Source: Stenotrophomonas maltophilia
GTDB lineage: Bacteria > Pseudomonadota > Gammaproteobacteria > Xanthomonadales > Xanthomonadaceae
Length of the DNA stretch: 63,924 bases
NCBI RefSeq assembly: GCF_003970865.1
Contig: NZ_RXLZ01000024.1
Span: forward strand, 1 to 63,924
Direction of reading: 5' to 3'
Position numbers and translations under genes: made by a program. This document shows positions 25,377 through 35,700 of the stretch, one piece after another (the first letter of the stretch is position 1; each line of letters starts with the position of its first letter). The notes beneath the pieces were generated by a model. The model ran no database searches. It was not told where the DNA came from and saw nothing but the letters and a program-made list of their open reading frames with translations.

Positions 25377-27728
25377 ATGCCGATGCCCACGCTGGACCGT
25401 CGTCTCCTGATCGCTGTCGCCGCCACGGCGATGCTCGCTTCCGGCCTGGCTTCGGCCGCGCCTGCCAGAACCGCCGCCGACAAGGCCTATGCATCGGTGG
25501 ACCCGTTTATCGGCACCGGTGGCGAAGGTCACACCTATCCGGGTGCAACGGTGCCGTTCGGCATGGTCCAGCTCAGCCCGGATACGCGCATCCAGCCGCG
25601 CGAGAAGGCCTATGGTTGGGCGGCCGGCTACCGCTATGACGACAGCAGCATCGTCGGCTTCTCGCACACCCATTTTTCCGGCACTGGCCATTCCGATCTG
25701 GGCGACATCCTGCTGATGCCGTTCACCGGCAGTCCCGGCCTGGAGCGTGGCGATCCCGAGAAGCCGCGCAGCGGCTATGCCTCGCGCTTCCGCCATGACG
25801 ACGAGAAAGCGGAGCCGGGCTACTACGCGGTCACCTTGGACGATTACAAGGTGCGTGCGGAGCTGACCACCAGTACCCGCGTGGGTGTGCATCGCTACGC
25901 CTTCCCGAAGGGCACCGACGCCAAGGTGCTGCTGGACATGCGCACCAGCATGTACGACTACCCGGGCAAGGTGTTGTGGTCGCGGGTGCGGGTGCGTGCT
26001 GATGGCACGGTCACCGGCTTCCGCGAAACCCGCGGCTGGGCGCCGGGCCGCGAGCTGTACTTCGCGATGCGTTTCTCGCGCCCGCTGGCCGGGCATGAGC
26101 TGCACAACACCGAGCAGGACATCGTCTACAAGGGCTTCCCGCCGCCGGGCGAGAAGGATCCGTCCCAGCGCGCACAGATCGAGGGCCGTCAGCTGGTCGG
26201 TACCTTCGCATTCGGCAAGCTGGATGCACCGCTGGTGGTCAAGGTTGCCATCTCGCCGGTCAGCGAGGCCGGCGCCATTGCCAACCTCGACGCGGAAGTG
26301 GCCGACTTCGATTTCGACCGCGTGCGTGCGCAGGCGAAACAGGAATGGACGCAGGCGCTGTCGGTGCTCGATATCGATGCACCCGAGCACGCTCGCCGCA
26401 GTGCCTATACCGCGCTGTACCACACGATGCTGGGGCCGACGCTGTTCATGGATGCCGATGGCCAGTACCGCGGTTCGGACAACGCGGTGCACAAGGCCGA
26501 TGGCTTCACCCACTACTCCACGTTCTCGCTGTGGGACACCTACCGCGCGCTGCATCCGTTGCTGACGCTGGTGCAGCCGGAGAAGCGCAACAGCGACTTC
26601 GTCAATTCCATGCTCGCCCACCATGAGCACAGTCCATACGGCATGCTGCCGGTGTGGTCGTTCCATGGCCTGGAAGACTGGTGCATGATCGGCTACCACG
26701 CCGTGCCGGTGATCGCCGACGCCTACGTGAAGGGCATTCGTGGCTTCGACGCGGACAAGGCGCTGAAGGCGATGGTCGAGACCGCCAACTACGGCCCCTA
26801 TGACGGCATCGCGCAGTACCGCGAGCTGGGCTACGTGCCGATCGACGAGGAAGGTGAAGCGGCCAGCAAGACGCTGGAATACGCCTTCGACGACTGGACC
26901 ATCGCACGAATGGCGCAGGCGATGGGCAAGGGCGATATCGCGGCGACATTCGACAAGCGCGCGGGTAACTGGCGCAACGCGTTCGACAAGGACACCGGCT
27001 TCATGCGCGCACGCAAGCGCGACGGCAGCTTCCGCACTCCGTTCGACCCCAGCGCCAGCGGCTACGGTACCGACTACACCGAGGGCAACGCGTGGCAGTA
27101 TTCGTGGTACGTGCCGCAGGACGTCGCCGGCCTGGCGGCAGCGCACGGTGGCAGCGACAAGCTACTCGCGCGCCTGGACGAGGTGTTCAACGCCAAGGTG
27201 GATCCGTCCATCTTCGAGCACATGGAAGACATCACCGGGCTGATCGGCTGGTATGCACATGGCAACGAACCCAGCCACCATGTGGCCTACCTGTACTCGT
27301 ACGCTGGCCAGCCGTGGCGCACCCAGGCGCGCCTGAAGCAGATCATGGACACCCAGTACGCCGACCGTCCGGATGGCCTGGCCGGCAACGATGATGTCGG
27401 CCAGATGTCGGCGTGGTATGTGTTCACCGCGCTGGGCTTCTACCCGGTGGCACCGGGCTCGGGCGAGTACATCCTCGGCCGCCCGTTCCTGCCGAAGACC
27501 GCGATGCGCCTGCCCAATGGCAAGACGTTCACCATCGTGGCCGAGGGGCTGGATGACAAGCGCACCTATGTGGGCAGCGTGAGCCTCAACGGCAAGCCGC
27601 TGCAGCGTACCTTCCTGCGCCATGACGAGATCCTGGCCGGTGGCGAGCTGCGCTTCAGCATGCAGGCCGAACCGAACAAGGACTGGCCGGGGCAGGGCGC
27701 GCAGGCGCCGTATTCGATGAGCCGGTGA
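25377..27728 (+). CDS. Secreted GH92 alpha-mannosidase
   Basis: The 783-residue protein has a signal peptide (RRLLIAVAATAMLASGLASA) and a full-length glycoside hydrolase family 92 body. Recognisable blocks are VDPFIGTGGEGHTYPGA at the mature N-terminus, THFSGTGHSDLGD, SLWDTYRALHPLLTLV, SFHGLEDWCMIGYHA, GNEPSHHVAYLYSYAG and LAGNDDVGQMSAWYVF. GH92 enzymes are calcium-dependent, inverting exo-alpha-mannosidases acting on N-glycan mannose, so a role in trimming host glycoproteins in the periplasm is likely. The two ATG codons at 25377 and 25383 are both possible. It has no other N-glycan genes beside it. Confidence 0.92.
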   Translation: MPMPTLDRRLLIAVAATAMLASGLASAAPARTAADKAYASVDPFIGTGGEGHTYPGATVPFGMVQLSPDTRIQPREKAYGWAAGYRYDDSSIVGFSHTHFSGTGHSDLGDILLMPFTGSPGLERGDPEKPRSGYASRFRHDDEKAEPGYYAVTLDDYKVRAELTTSTRVGVHRYAFPKGTDAKVLLDMRTSMYDYPGKVLWSRVRVRADGTVTGFRETRGWAPGRELYFAMRFSRPLAGHELHNTEQDIVYKGFPPPGEKDPSQRAQIEGRQLVGTFAFGKLDAPLVVKVAISPVSEAGAIANLDAEVADFDFDRVRAQAKQEWTQALSVLDIDAPEHARRSAYTALYHTMLGPTLFMDADGQYRGSDNAVHKADGFTHYSTFSLWDTYRALHPLLTLVQPEKRNSDFVNSMLAHHEHSPYGMLPVWSFHGLEDWCMIGYHAVPVIADAYVKGIRGFDADKALKAMVETANYGPYDGIAQYRELGYVPIDEEGEAASKTLEYAFDDWTIARMAQAMGKGDIAATFDKRAGNWRNAFDKDTGFMRARKRDGSFRTPFDPSASGYGTDYTEGNAWQYSWYVPQDVAGLAAAHGGSDKLLARLDEVFNAKVDPSIFEHMEDITGLIGWYAHGNEPSHHVAYLYSYAGQPWRTQARLKQIMDTQYADRPDGLAGNDDVGQMSAWYVFTALGFYPVAPGSGEYILGRPFLPKTAMRLPNGKTFTIVAEGLDDKRTYVGSVSLNGKPLQRTFLRHDEILAGGELRFSMQAEPNKDWPGQGAQAPYSMSR

Positions 27729-28248
27729 TGCGGGGCGGCGCCGCATTGCCGCCGTCATTGCCCCGCACGTGGTAGGTGCCAACCTTGGTTGGCACGCAGG
27801 AGGACAACGGCGCCAACCAAGGTGGGTGTCTACCGGAATCCGTGGGTCGGGGCGCCTTTGGTAGGTGCCAACCTTGGTTGGCACGTAGGAGATCAACGGC
27901 GCCCACCAAGGTGGGCGACTACCAGAATCTGCCGGCCGGGGTGCCTTTGGTAGGTGCCAACCTCGGTTGGCACGCAGGTGGCCAACGGCGCCCACCAAGG
28001 TGGGTGTCTACCGGAATCCGTGGGTCGGGGCGCCTTTGGTAGGTGCCAACCTTGGTTGGCACGCGGAAGATCAACGGCGCCCACCAAGATGGGCGTCTAC
28101 CGGAATCCGCCGGCCGATGTGCCTTTGGTAGATGCCAACCTTGGTTGGCACGCAGGAGATCAACGGCGCCCACCAAGGTGGGCGTCTACCGGAATCCGGA
28201 GGCCGGGGTGCCTTGGGTGGGTGCCAACCTTGGTTGGCACGCAGGACA
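27729..28248. repeat. 89-bp tandem array of paired SMAG hairpins
   Basis: GGTAGGTGCCAACC or close variants begin at 27771, 27860, 27949, 28038, 28127 and 28216, a constant 89-base period. Each full unit holds a plus-strand palindrome (GTGCCAACCTTGGTTGGCAC) and an inverted partner (CGCCCACCAAGGTGGGCG then TCTACC), separated by ~12 bases and followed by a ~25-base spacer ending GCCTTT. Five full units and one half unit fill the whole convergent gap between the mannosidase and sensor-kinase genes. Frames across the array are artefacts. Confidence 0.93.
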
Positions 28249-29631
28249 TCATCGGGAACGAAACCGCAACCCCACCCGCGCGCCACCGATCGGGGCGGTA
28301 TCAATCATCAGGGTCGCGCCATGTCGCTGCGCGATCTCGGCCACGATCGCCAACCCCAGCCCGCAGCCATCGCCTTCGCTGCTGGCCCGGTAGAAGCGTT
28401 CCGTGACGCGCGTGCGTTCGGCTTCGGCAATGCCGGCGCCGTCATCGTCCACCCATGCCTGCACGCCATCGGCCTCCTGCCGAACGCCAAGGGTGATCAC
28501 ACCGGGCACGGCACCGTAGCGCAGCGCGTTGTCCAACAGGTTGCCCAACGCTTCGCGCAGCAGCTGCGGATCGCCCTGTACCTGCACGCCGTCGTCTGGC
28601 CCCTCGTAGCCCAGATCCACGCCCGCCGCCAACGCACGGTCGGCGTAGCGCTCCACCACGCCGCGTGCCAACGCAGTCAGGTCCACTGATTGCAGTGGCA
28701 GTGCACTGCCATGCGGATCTTCCGAGCGGCTGAGCATCAGCAGCTGGTTGACCAGATGCTGCAAGCGGGCCAGCCCGGCCAGCGTGCCGGACAGCGCCAG
28801 CTGCTGGGCCTGCGGGTCGTGCTGGCGCAATGAACTCTCCAGCTCCACCTGCATGGCCGCCAGCGGCGTGCGCAGCTGGTGCGCGGCATTGCTGACAAAG
28901 CGCCGCTGCGCATCCTGCATCGCGTCCAGGCGCTGCAGCAGCGCGTTGTAGGCCTCCACCGCCGGCCACAGTTCGCGCGGTGCCTCCTGCGCAGGGTCCA
29001 ACGGTGCCAACGGATCCGGCCGCGGGCTGGCCAGCTTCCGCGCAACCAGGTTGGCATGGCGAGCGGCAGCGCCTGTTCCGGACCAGGCCAGCCACGCCGC
29101 CAGTGCCAGGATTGCGGCCTGGAAGGGAACGCTGGTCAGCAGCAGCTTGCGCTCCAGCCGGTGGCGTTTGCGCAGTGTCTCGGCCACGCGCAGCCGGATG
29201 TCATGGCCCGGCCCGGCGCTGACCACCACTTCGACCATGCGCACCGGTTGACCACGCACACGTGCATCGTAGTAGACGGCGTCGTCATCATTTCCCGCTG
29301 CGATTGCGGGGCGTGGCAGGGCTTCGGGCAGGTCGCCATACAGACGCCCACCCTCGGCATCGACCACCTCGCCATGCACTTCGTCGGCAGTGTCCCAGGT
29401 GAACATTCGCGAGACCGCCGGGGTGATCTCGATCGAAGCGCGACCATCCTGCACCGTCACCAGTTCGGACAACGACATCGCCGAATCCAGCAGCCAGCGG
29501 TCGTAGACCTGGCCGGCATAGAACCGGGCCAGCGCAAATGAACCCACTGCGCTGCACAGCAGCAGTACCAGCAGCGGCAGCCACAGGCGTCTCAGCAGCA
29601 GGCCGCGCAGGCTGTGCACGCGCTCAGTCAC
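28249..29631 (-). CDS. Sensor histidine kinase of the RND efflux locus (QseC/CzcS-type)
   Basis: A 460-residue inner-membrane kinase. Membrane helices lie at about residues 13-36 and 160-182, with a ~120-residue periplasmic sensor between them. The H-box is FVSNAAHQLRTPLAAMQ, the N-box LLDNALRYG, and the ATP lid has DDDGAGI and GLGLAIV. It has an unusually long linker before the H-box. The GTG at 29631 overlaps the end of the response-regulator gene by eight bases. It should phosphorylate that regulator and control the divergent RND genes in response to a metal ion, by analogy with CzcRS. Confidence 0.88.
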   Translation of the reverse strand: MTERVHSLRGLLLRRLWLPLLVLLLCSAVGSFALARFYAGQVYDRWLLDSAMSLSELVTVQDGRASIEITPAVSRMFTWDTADEVHGEVVDAEGGRLYGDLPEALPRPAIAAGNDDDAVYYDARVRGQPVRMVEVVVSAGPGHDIRLRVAETLRKRHRLERKLLLTSVPFQAAILALAAWLAWSGTGAAARHANLVARKLASPRPDPLAPLDPAQEAPRELWPAVEAYNALLQRLDAMQDAQRRFVSNAAHQLRTPLAAMQVELESSLRQHDPQAQQLALSGTLAGLARLQHLVNQLLMLSRSEDPHGSALPLQSVDLTALARGVVERYADRALAAGVDLGYEGPDDGVQVQGDPQLLREALGNLLDNALRYGAVPGVITLGVRQEADGVQAWVDDDGAGIAEAERTRVTERFYRASSEGDGCGLGLAIVAEIAQRHGATLMIDTAPIGGARVGLRFRSR

Positions 29632-30298
29632 CCACGGCCTCCAGGCGATAACCCAGGCCACGCAGCATGCGGATGCCGACGCCGGCATGCGCCTGTTCCA
29701 GCTTGCGTCGCAGGCGGCTGACATGCACTTCGATCACCGACAGGTTGGCCTCGTGGTCCCAGCTGTACAGCGCATCGAACAGGCGCTGCTTGGTAACCGT
29801 GCGGCCGGGATGCTGCATCAGTGCCTCGACCAGCGACAGCTCGCGCGCGGTCAGTTCGATGCGCTGGCCTTCAACCTGCACTTCATTGCGGATGCTGTCG
29901 AAGCACAACCGGCCCAATCGCTTCTGCGCGGGCGCATCGCTGCGGCGGCGCGACAGTGCACGCAGGCGGGCTTCCAGCTCACCGAGTGCGAACGGCTTGG
30001 CCAGGTAATCGTCGCCACCGCGGTCGAGGCCGAGGATGCGGTCCTCCACACCATCGCGTGCGGTGAGGATCAGCACCGGCAGGGTGGCGCCGTCGTTGCG
30101 CAGGCGTGAGAGCAGGTCCAGACCATCGACGTCGGGCAATGAAAGGTCCAGCACCATCACGTCATACGGTGCGCTGGCCAGTGCCGCCGGCGCGTGCAGT
30201 CCACGCGAGAGGTGGTCGCACAGATGACCGGCACCCTGCAGGGCGCGGATCAGTCCATCGGCCAGAGCGGCGTCGTCTTCGATCAGCAGAATTCGCAT
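29624..30298 (-). CDS. OmpR-family response regulator of the RND efflux locus (CzcR-like)
   Basis: The 224-residue regulator has a receiver domain (MRILLIEDDAALADGL, phospho-Asp in VMVLDLSLPDVDG, Lys in DYLAKPF) and a winged-helix output domain (LTARELSLVEALMQHPGRTV, VEVHVSRLRRKLE after it). The start ATG at 30298 lies two bases from an 11-bp direct-repeat array, so its transcript may be leaderless or start at the upstream TTG at 30325. It is divergent from the outer-membrane-factor gene of the efflux system and probably activates both operons. Confidence 0.9.
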   Translation of the reverse strand: MRILLIEDDAALADGLIRALQGAGHLCDHLSRGLHAPAALASAPYDVMVLDLSLPDVDGLDLLSRLRNDGATLPVLILTARDGVEDRILGLDRGGDDYLAKPFALGELEARLRALSRRRSDAPAQKRLGRLCFDSIRNEVQVEGQRIELTARELSLVEALMQHPGRTVTKQRLFDALYSWDHEANLSVIEVHVSRLRRKLEQAHAGVGIRMLRGLGYRLEAVGD

Positions 30299-30299
30299 T

Positions 30300-30343
30300 G
30301 CAAGCTTCGTGCAAGGTTGGGGCAAGTTTGGCGCAAGTGCATC
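30300..30343. promoter_or_regulatory. Four 11-bp direct repeats, probable response-regulator sites
   Basis: GCAAG recurs at exactly 30300, 30311, 30322 and 30333, in the pattern GCAAGNTTNGN. An 11-bp helical period of direct repeats is the way OmpR-family regulators usually bind. The array lies in the 62-base gap between the divergent regulator and efflux genes. Confidence 0.6.
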
Positions 30344-30360
30344 ACCTTACCGTGACGTGC

Positions 30361-31608
30361 ATGAATTTCTCCTCTCGTCTTGCGGCCGTGCTGGCCACTC
30401 TTCTGTGCGCGCCTGCGGCTTCGGCGCTGTCCCTGCAGGAAGCGCAGCGCGCAATGGAAGCGCACAACCCGGACCTGCGCGCGGCGGCACTGGAGCTGCG
30501 CGGTGTGCAGGGCGATGCGCAGACGGCGGCGCTGCGTCCGGCCACCGAACTGTCGATCGGCACCAGCAAGATCAGCCCCAAGCATGGTATCGGCCCTGGG
30601 CGCTGGCAGGACAAGCGGGTGGACAGCACCGTGGGCTTGGGCTGGACCTGGGAACGTGGTGGCAAGCGCGCACTGCGCATCCGTCAGGCAGACACGCTGC
30701 TGGAAGTGGCCGGGCTGGAGATGCTCGATGCGCGGCGCCGCCAGCAGGTGGCCCTGCATGAAACCTATTTCGGCCTGAAGAGCGCGCAGGAGCGGGCGCA
30801 GATCGCCGATGCCAACCGCCAGAGTTCGGCCGAGCAGATGGCGGCGGCGGACAAGCAGGTTGCGACAGGGGCGATGGCGCCGGTCGACCGCGCGCGGCTG
30901 GCGGTGGACGACCTGGCGGTGGCCGATGCGGCGCGCGAGGCGGCGCTGGATCTGCGCGATGCGCGGCATGCGCTGGGACTGCTGCTCGGCCGCGACGACA
31001 GCCATGACCTCAGCGCCGATGATCCGTGGCCAGACCCCGCGGGCAGGGCCGATGCGCGTGCGTTCGATCCGCAGCAGCGCGCCGATCTGCGCGCGGCACG
31101 TTCGCGCCTGGCCGCAGCCGATGCCGGTGTGGCGCTGGCGCGCAGTGAGCGCTACCGCGACATCCAGTTGGGCGTGGAGGCCGAGCGCGAACCGACCGAC
31201 ATCAGCGGCGTCACCTGGGGTGTGTCATTGACCATTCCGTTGGGCGGCCCGTCGCGTGCACGTGGCGCGATCCAGCGTGCCGAGGCCGACCGTGACAACG
31301 CCGCGCTGGAGCTGCAGGTGCGGCAGCGCGAAGCACGCGCCGAACTGGACCAGCTGCAGGCCAGTGCACAGGCTGCCGCGCAGCGCCGCAGCGACTACGA
31401 AGGACTGCAGTCCGACGCTGCACGCAAGGCAGTGCAGGGCATCGAACTGGCTTACCGCCGCGGCGCCGCCAGCCTGACCGATCTGCTGGATGCGCGCCGC
31501 AGCTGGCGCGAGTTCGAGGCTGCGTTGATTGAAGCGCGAGCCGACCATGCCATTGCCCTGGCGCGCTGGGAAGCGGCCACATCCATTGCTGAAGGAGAGT
31601 CCCGATGA
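30361..31608 (+). CDS. TolC/CzcC-family outer-membrane factor
   Basis: The 415-residue protein has a signal peptide (LAAVLATLLCAPAASA) and two repeats of the outer-membrane-efflux domain rich in long amphipathic helices (ALSLQEAQRAMEAHNPDLRA at the start; DLLDARRSWREFEAALIEAR near the end). It forms the trimeric outer-membrane exit duct for the RND pump. Its stop overlaps the adaptor start by four bases (ATGA), so the three genes are coupled in the czcCBA order. Promoter sequences probably overlap the direct repeats just upstream. Confidence 0.88.
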   Translation: MNFSSRLAAVLATLLCAPAASALSLQEAQRAMEAHNPDLRAAALELRGVQGDAQTAALRPATELSIGTSKISPKHGIGPGRWQDKRVDSTVGLGWTWERGGKRALRIRQADTLLEVAGLEMLDARRRQQVALHETYFGLKSAQERAQIADANRQSSAEQMAAADKQVATGAMAPVDRARLAVDDLAVADAAREAALDLRDARHALGLLLGRDDSHDLSADDPWPDPAGRADARAFDPQQRADLRAARSRLAAADAGVALARSERYRDIQLGVEAEREPTDISGVTWGVSLTIPLGGPSRARGAIQRAEADRDNAALELQVRQREARAELDQLQASAQAAAQRRSDYEGLQSDAARKAVQGIELAYRRGAASLTDLLDARRSWREFEAALIEARADHAIALARWEAATSIAEGESR

Positions 31609-32777
31609 AGTCCACCGTCGCCCATCGCCCGCGGGCGCGACACGCTGTGCTGCCGGCCTTGCTGGCGCTGGCCCTGCTGGGCGGCTGTGGCCGCGAGCCG
31701 GCGTCCTACACCGAGGATGCGCCGCAGATCAGTGCCGGCCAGATCCAGTTTCCTGCCGGCAGCCGGCAGTTGGACGTGCTGCGCAGCGAGGCGGTGACCG
31801 CCGGCGCCAGCGCCTGCCTGAAGCTGCCGGGCCGGGTGGTATGGGACGAGGCCCGTTCCAGTGCACTGCGCACGCCGTTGGCAGGGCAGGTGGCGCGCAT
31901 CGAGGCGCAGCCGGGGCAGAAAGTGAAGGCTGGCCAGGTGATCGCCTGGATCACCTCGCCCGAATTCGGCCAGGCCCAGGCCGACGGCGTGCGTGGCCGC
32001 GCCGAGCTGCAGCAGGCACGCAAGGAGCTGGAGCGCACCCGCGAGCTGCATGCGGCGGGTGTGGCGTCGGGCCGCGAACTGGACGAGGCCGAGGCCAACT
32101 TCGCCGGCAGCCAGGCCGATCATGCGCGTGCAACCGCCTTCGCCAAGGCGTATGGCAATGGCCAGCACGTTGACCAGCGCCTGCCGCTGCGCGCGCCGAT
32201 CGATGGCGTGCTGGTGGAGCGGCGGATGAGCCCGGGCATGGCGGTCAGCCCCGACAGCGAACAGCCGTTGGCGGTGATTGGCGATCCGGACCGCCTGTGG
32301 CTGCTGCTGGATGTTCCGGAGAACCTGGCCGGACGCTTGAAGGCGGGCATGCAGGTGACCGTGCCCGGCGCCGATGGACAGCCGCTGCAGGCGACCCTGC
32401 AGCACGTGGATGATTTCGTCGACAGCGAACGCCGCGTGGTGCAGGCGCGCGCCGAGCTGGACAACCGCGCACGCGGCTTCAAGGCGGGACAGTACGTGCG
32501 CGCCCAGGTGGCGTTGCCGGCCGAGGGCGGTGTCTCGCTGTCCGATGCGGCCGTGCTGTTGATCGACGGCAAGCAGGTGGTGTTCGTGGAGGAGGGCAAG
32601 GGCCGCTTCGTGCGCCACGCCGTGCACGCCGAGGAACTGGGCGATGGCCGGCTGTGGGTGCGTGAGGGCCTGGCCGCAGGCGCCAGGGTGGTGGTCGAGG
32701 GCGGCCTGCTGCTGCAGCAGCTGGCGGACAGCGCGCCGGCTGCCGCCAGTACCGGCACGGGGCACGCCGCCCCATGA
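31605..32777 (+). CDS. Periplasmic adaptor lipoprotein of the metal RND pump (CzcB/CusB-type)
   Basis: The adaptor has 390 residues. The signal peptide ends in a lipobox LLGGC, so it is a lipoprotein. A barrel-sandwich (LAGQVARIEAQPGQKVKAGQ) and alpha-hairpin (RAELQQARKELERTRELHAA) are followed by the second half of the hairpin and the beta-barrel with DRLWLLLDVPENLAG. It joins pump to outer-membrane factor. Few histidines or methionines are visible at the N-terminus, so no extra metal-binding segment is evident. It is coupled on both sides by ATGA overlaps. Confidence 0.88.
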   Translation: MKSTVAHRPRARHAVLPALLALALLGGCGREPASYTEDAPQISAGQIQFPAGSRQLDVLRSEAVTAGASACLKLPGRVVWDEARSSALRTPLAGQVARIEAQPGQKVKAGQVIAWITSPEFGQAQADGVRGRAELQQARKELERTRELHAAGVASGRELDEAEANFAGSQADHARATAFAKAYGNGQHVDQRLPLRAPIDGVLVERRMSPGMAVSPDSEQPLAVIGDPDRLWLLLDVPENLAGRLKAGMQVTVPGADGQPLQATLQHVDDFVDSERRVVQARAELDNRARGFKAGQYVRAQVALPAEGGVSLSDAAVLLIDGKQVVFVEEGKGRFVRHAVHAEELGDGRLWVREGLAAGARVVVEGGLLLQQLADSAPAAASTGTGHAAP

Positions 32778-35700
32778 TCGATCGCCTGATTGCCTACTGC
32801 CTGCGCCAGCCATTGATGGTGATGCTGGCACTGCTGCTGTTCATTGGCGCTGGCATTGCCGCGTTCCGCGTGCTGCCGGTGGAAGCCTTCCCGGATGTGT
32901 CCGACACCCAGGTGACAGTGGTATCGCTGCACCCGGGCCGGGCCGCCGAAGAGGTCGAGCGCGAGGTGACGATGCCACTGGAGGTGGCACTGTCCGGCAT
33001 CCCGCATTCGGTGCGGGTGTTCTCGCATACGCAGTTCGGCCTGTCGATGATCATCCTGACCTTCGACGACAAGGCCGATGACTACTTCGCGCGCCAGCAG
33101 GTGCTGGAGCGCCTGCAGGGCGTGGAGCTGCCGGAAGGGGTGACCCCGGAACTGGAGGCGATGAGCTCGGCGGTAGGTGAGATCTACCGTTATGTGCTGA
33201 AAGGCCCGCACATGACGCCAACCCAGCTGCGCACCGTTCAGGAATGGACGATGGAGCGCAGTCTGCGCACCGTACCCGGGGTGGCTGATGTGATCAGCTT
33301 CGGCGGCTTCGCGCGCACCTTCCAGGTCAAGCCGGACCTGGACAAGCTGCGTGACCGCGGCATCAGCCTGGGTGAGTTCGCCGAGGCGCTGGAAAAAGGC
33401 AGCTCGAATGCGGGCGGCGGCTATGTGGAGCGTGGCCAGCAGCAGTTCCTGATCCGCGGTGTGGGCCTGATGCGTTCGCCGGCCGACATCGGCAACGTGG
33501 TGGTGGCGCAGCGCGGGGGCACGCCGATCCTGGTGCGCGACCTGGCCGGCATCGCCGACACCGGCCTGCCGCGTCAGGGCCTGGTCGGCCAGGACGACAA
33601 CGACGATGCAGTGTTCGGCATGGTGCTGATGCGCAAGGGCGAGAATCCGTCCGACGTACTGGACGCCCTGCATGCGCGCATCGCCGAGATCGAGGCCAAC
33701 CAGTTGCCGGCCGGGGTCAGCATCGAGCCGTTCTACGACCGCTCGTGGCTGGTCACGACCACGCTGAAGACGGTCTTCCGCAACCTGCTGGAAGGCGCGG
33801 TTCTGGTGTTCCTGGTGCTGTGGCTGTTCCTGTACAACGCCCGCGCCGCGCTGATCGTGGCGGCGATGATGCCGCTGGCGCTGCTGTCGACCTTCCTGGG
33901 CCTGCATCTGTGGGGCGTGCCGGCGAACCTGCTGTCGTTGGGTGCGATGGACTTCGGCATCATCATCGATGGCGCGGTGATCGTCACCGAGCACATCGTC
34001 TCGCGGTTGTCGAAGCTGCCCCCTACGGCCGACCGGAAGACACGGTTCTCGACCATTCTTTCGGCAGCGTCGGAAGTGGGGCGGCCGACGTTCTTCTCGA
34101 TGCTGATCATCATCGCCGCGCACATCCCGATCTTCACATTGCAGCGCCAGGAAGGCCGCATGTTCGCGCCGATGGCGTACTCGGTGACCTCGGCGTTGAT
34201 CGGTGCGTTGATCCTGGCGCTGACCGTGGTGCCACTGTTCTGCTACTGGTGGCTGCGGCGCGACCGCATGCGCGACGGCAATCCGTTGATGGACCGCCTG
34301 ACCGGCTGGTACCGGCCGATCCTGGAGCGCGCATTGGCCCGTCCGCGTGCGGTGGTATTGACCGCGGTTGCGCTGCTGGTCGGTACGCTGGCGCTGGGCA
34401 CCCGGCTGGGGTCGGAGTTCCTGCCCGAGCTGGACGAAGGCTCGATATGGTTGACCGCCACGCTGGATCCCAGCACCAGCCTGGCTGAGGCGCAGCAGCA
34501 GTCGCGGCGCATCCGTGAGCTGGTCGGCACCTTCCCGCAGGTGTCGACGGTGGTGGCCAAACTGGGGCGCCCGGAAGACGGCTCCGATGCCAAGGGCGCC
34601 AACCAGATCGAGGCGCTGGTGGCGTTGAAGCCGGAGAAGGAATGGCCGAAGGGTGTGGACAAGCGACAGCTGGTCAGCGATCTGCAGCGCACGCTGGAGC
34701 AGCGCATTCCCGGGCCGGAGTTCTCGATCTCGCAGCCGGTGCGCGACAACATTCTGGAGAGCATCTCGCAGATCAAGGGCCAGGTGGTGATCAAGGTCAG
34801 CGGCTCGGATCTGGACGTGCTCAACCAGCAGGCACAGGCGATCCTGGGGCAAGTACGTGGCGTGGAGGGCGTAGAGAGCGCCTTCATCGACCGCGACGGT
34901 TCATTGCCGCAGCTGCAGATCGAGATCGACCGCGACCGTGCTGCGCGCTATGGGCTCAATGTGCGCGACATCGACGAGGTGATCGAGACCGCGCTGGGCG
35001 GGCGCCAGGTCGGCGAACTGTGGGAGGGCGACCGCAGGTTCCCGATCACGCTGCGCCTGGACGACGCCGACCGTGACCTGCAGCGGCTGCGCACGGTGCC
35101 GGTGGGCATCGGCGATGGCCACACGGTGACACTGTCCGACGTGGCCGACTTCCGCATGGCCAGCGGTGCGATCAACATCTCGCGCGAGAACGCACAGCGG
35201 GTGAAGGCGGTGAGCATCTTCATCGCCGGCCGCGACATGGGCAGCGTGGTGGCCGACATGCGCAAGCGCGTGGACGCCAGCGTGCAGCTGCCGGAAGGCT
35301 ACCGCCTGGAATGGTCCGGCGAGTTCGAGAACCAGCAGCGTGCGATGAAGCGGCTGGGCTGGGTGATCCCGCTGTCGGTGCTGATCATCTTCGTGCTGCT
35401 GTTCGATGCCTTCAAGGACATCAGCAGTGCGGCGCTGATCCTGGCCAATGTGCCACTGGCGATGATCGGCGGCATCCTCGCCCTGTGGCTGACCGGCATC
35501 CCGCTGTCGGTGTCTGCGGCGATCGGCTTCATTGCATTGTTCGGGCAAGCGGTGCTGAACGGGGTGGTCATGCTCAGTCGCTTCGCGCAGCTGCGAGAGC
35601 AGGGCATGGACCTGCTGCAGTCGGTGGTACAGGGCTCGCTGCAGCGCCTGCGCACGGTGCTGATGACCGCGCTGCTGGCGATGTTTGGTCTGCTGCCGAT

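Noticed and set aside
27771..28245. CRISPR-like array
   Set aside because: The period is regular, but the whole 89-base unit is repeated, including the would-be spacers, and each unit has two palindromes of SMAG type. There are no cas genes.
27776..28393. Several open frames of 60-150 codons in all frames across the repeat array
   Set aside because: They consist entirely of the 89-bp SMAG repeat translated over and over, with repeating peptides such as ANLGWHA. They have no ribosome-binding sites and exist because the repeat lacks stops.
32120..34852. 910-codon minus-strand open frame opposite the RND pump
   Set aside because: It is a shadow frame rich in His, Gln and Arg, while the plus strand has an unbroken RND pump with catalytic residues.
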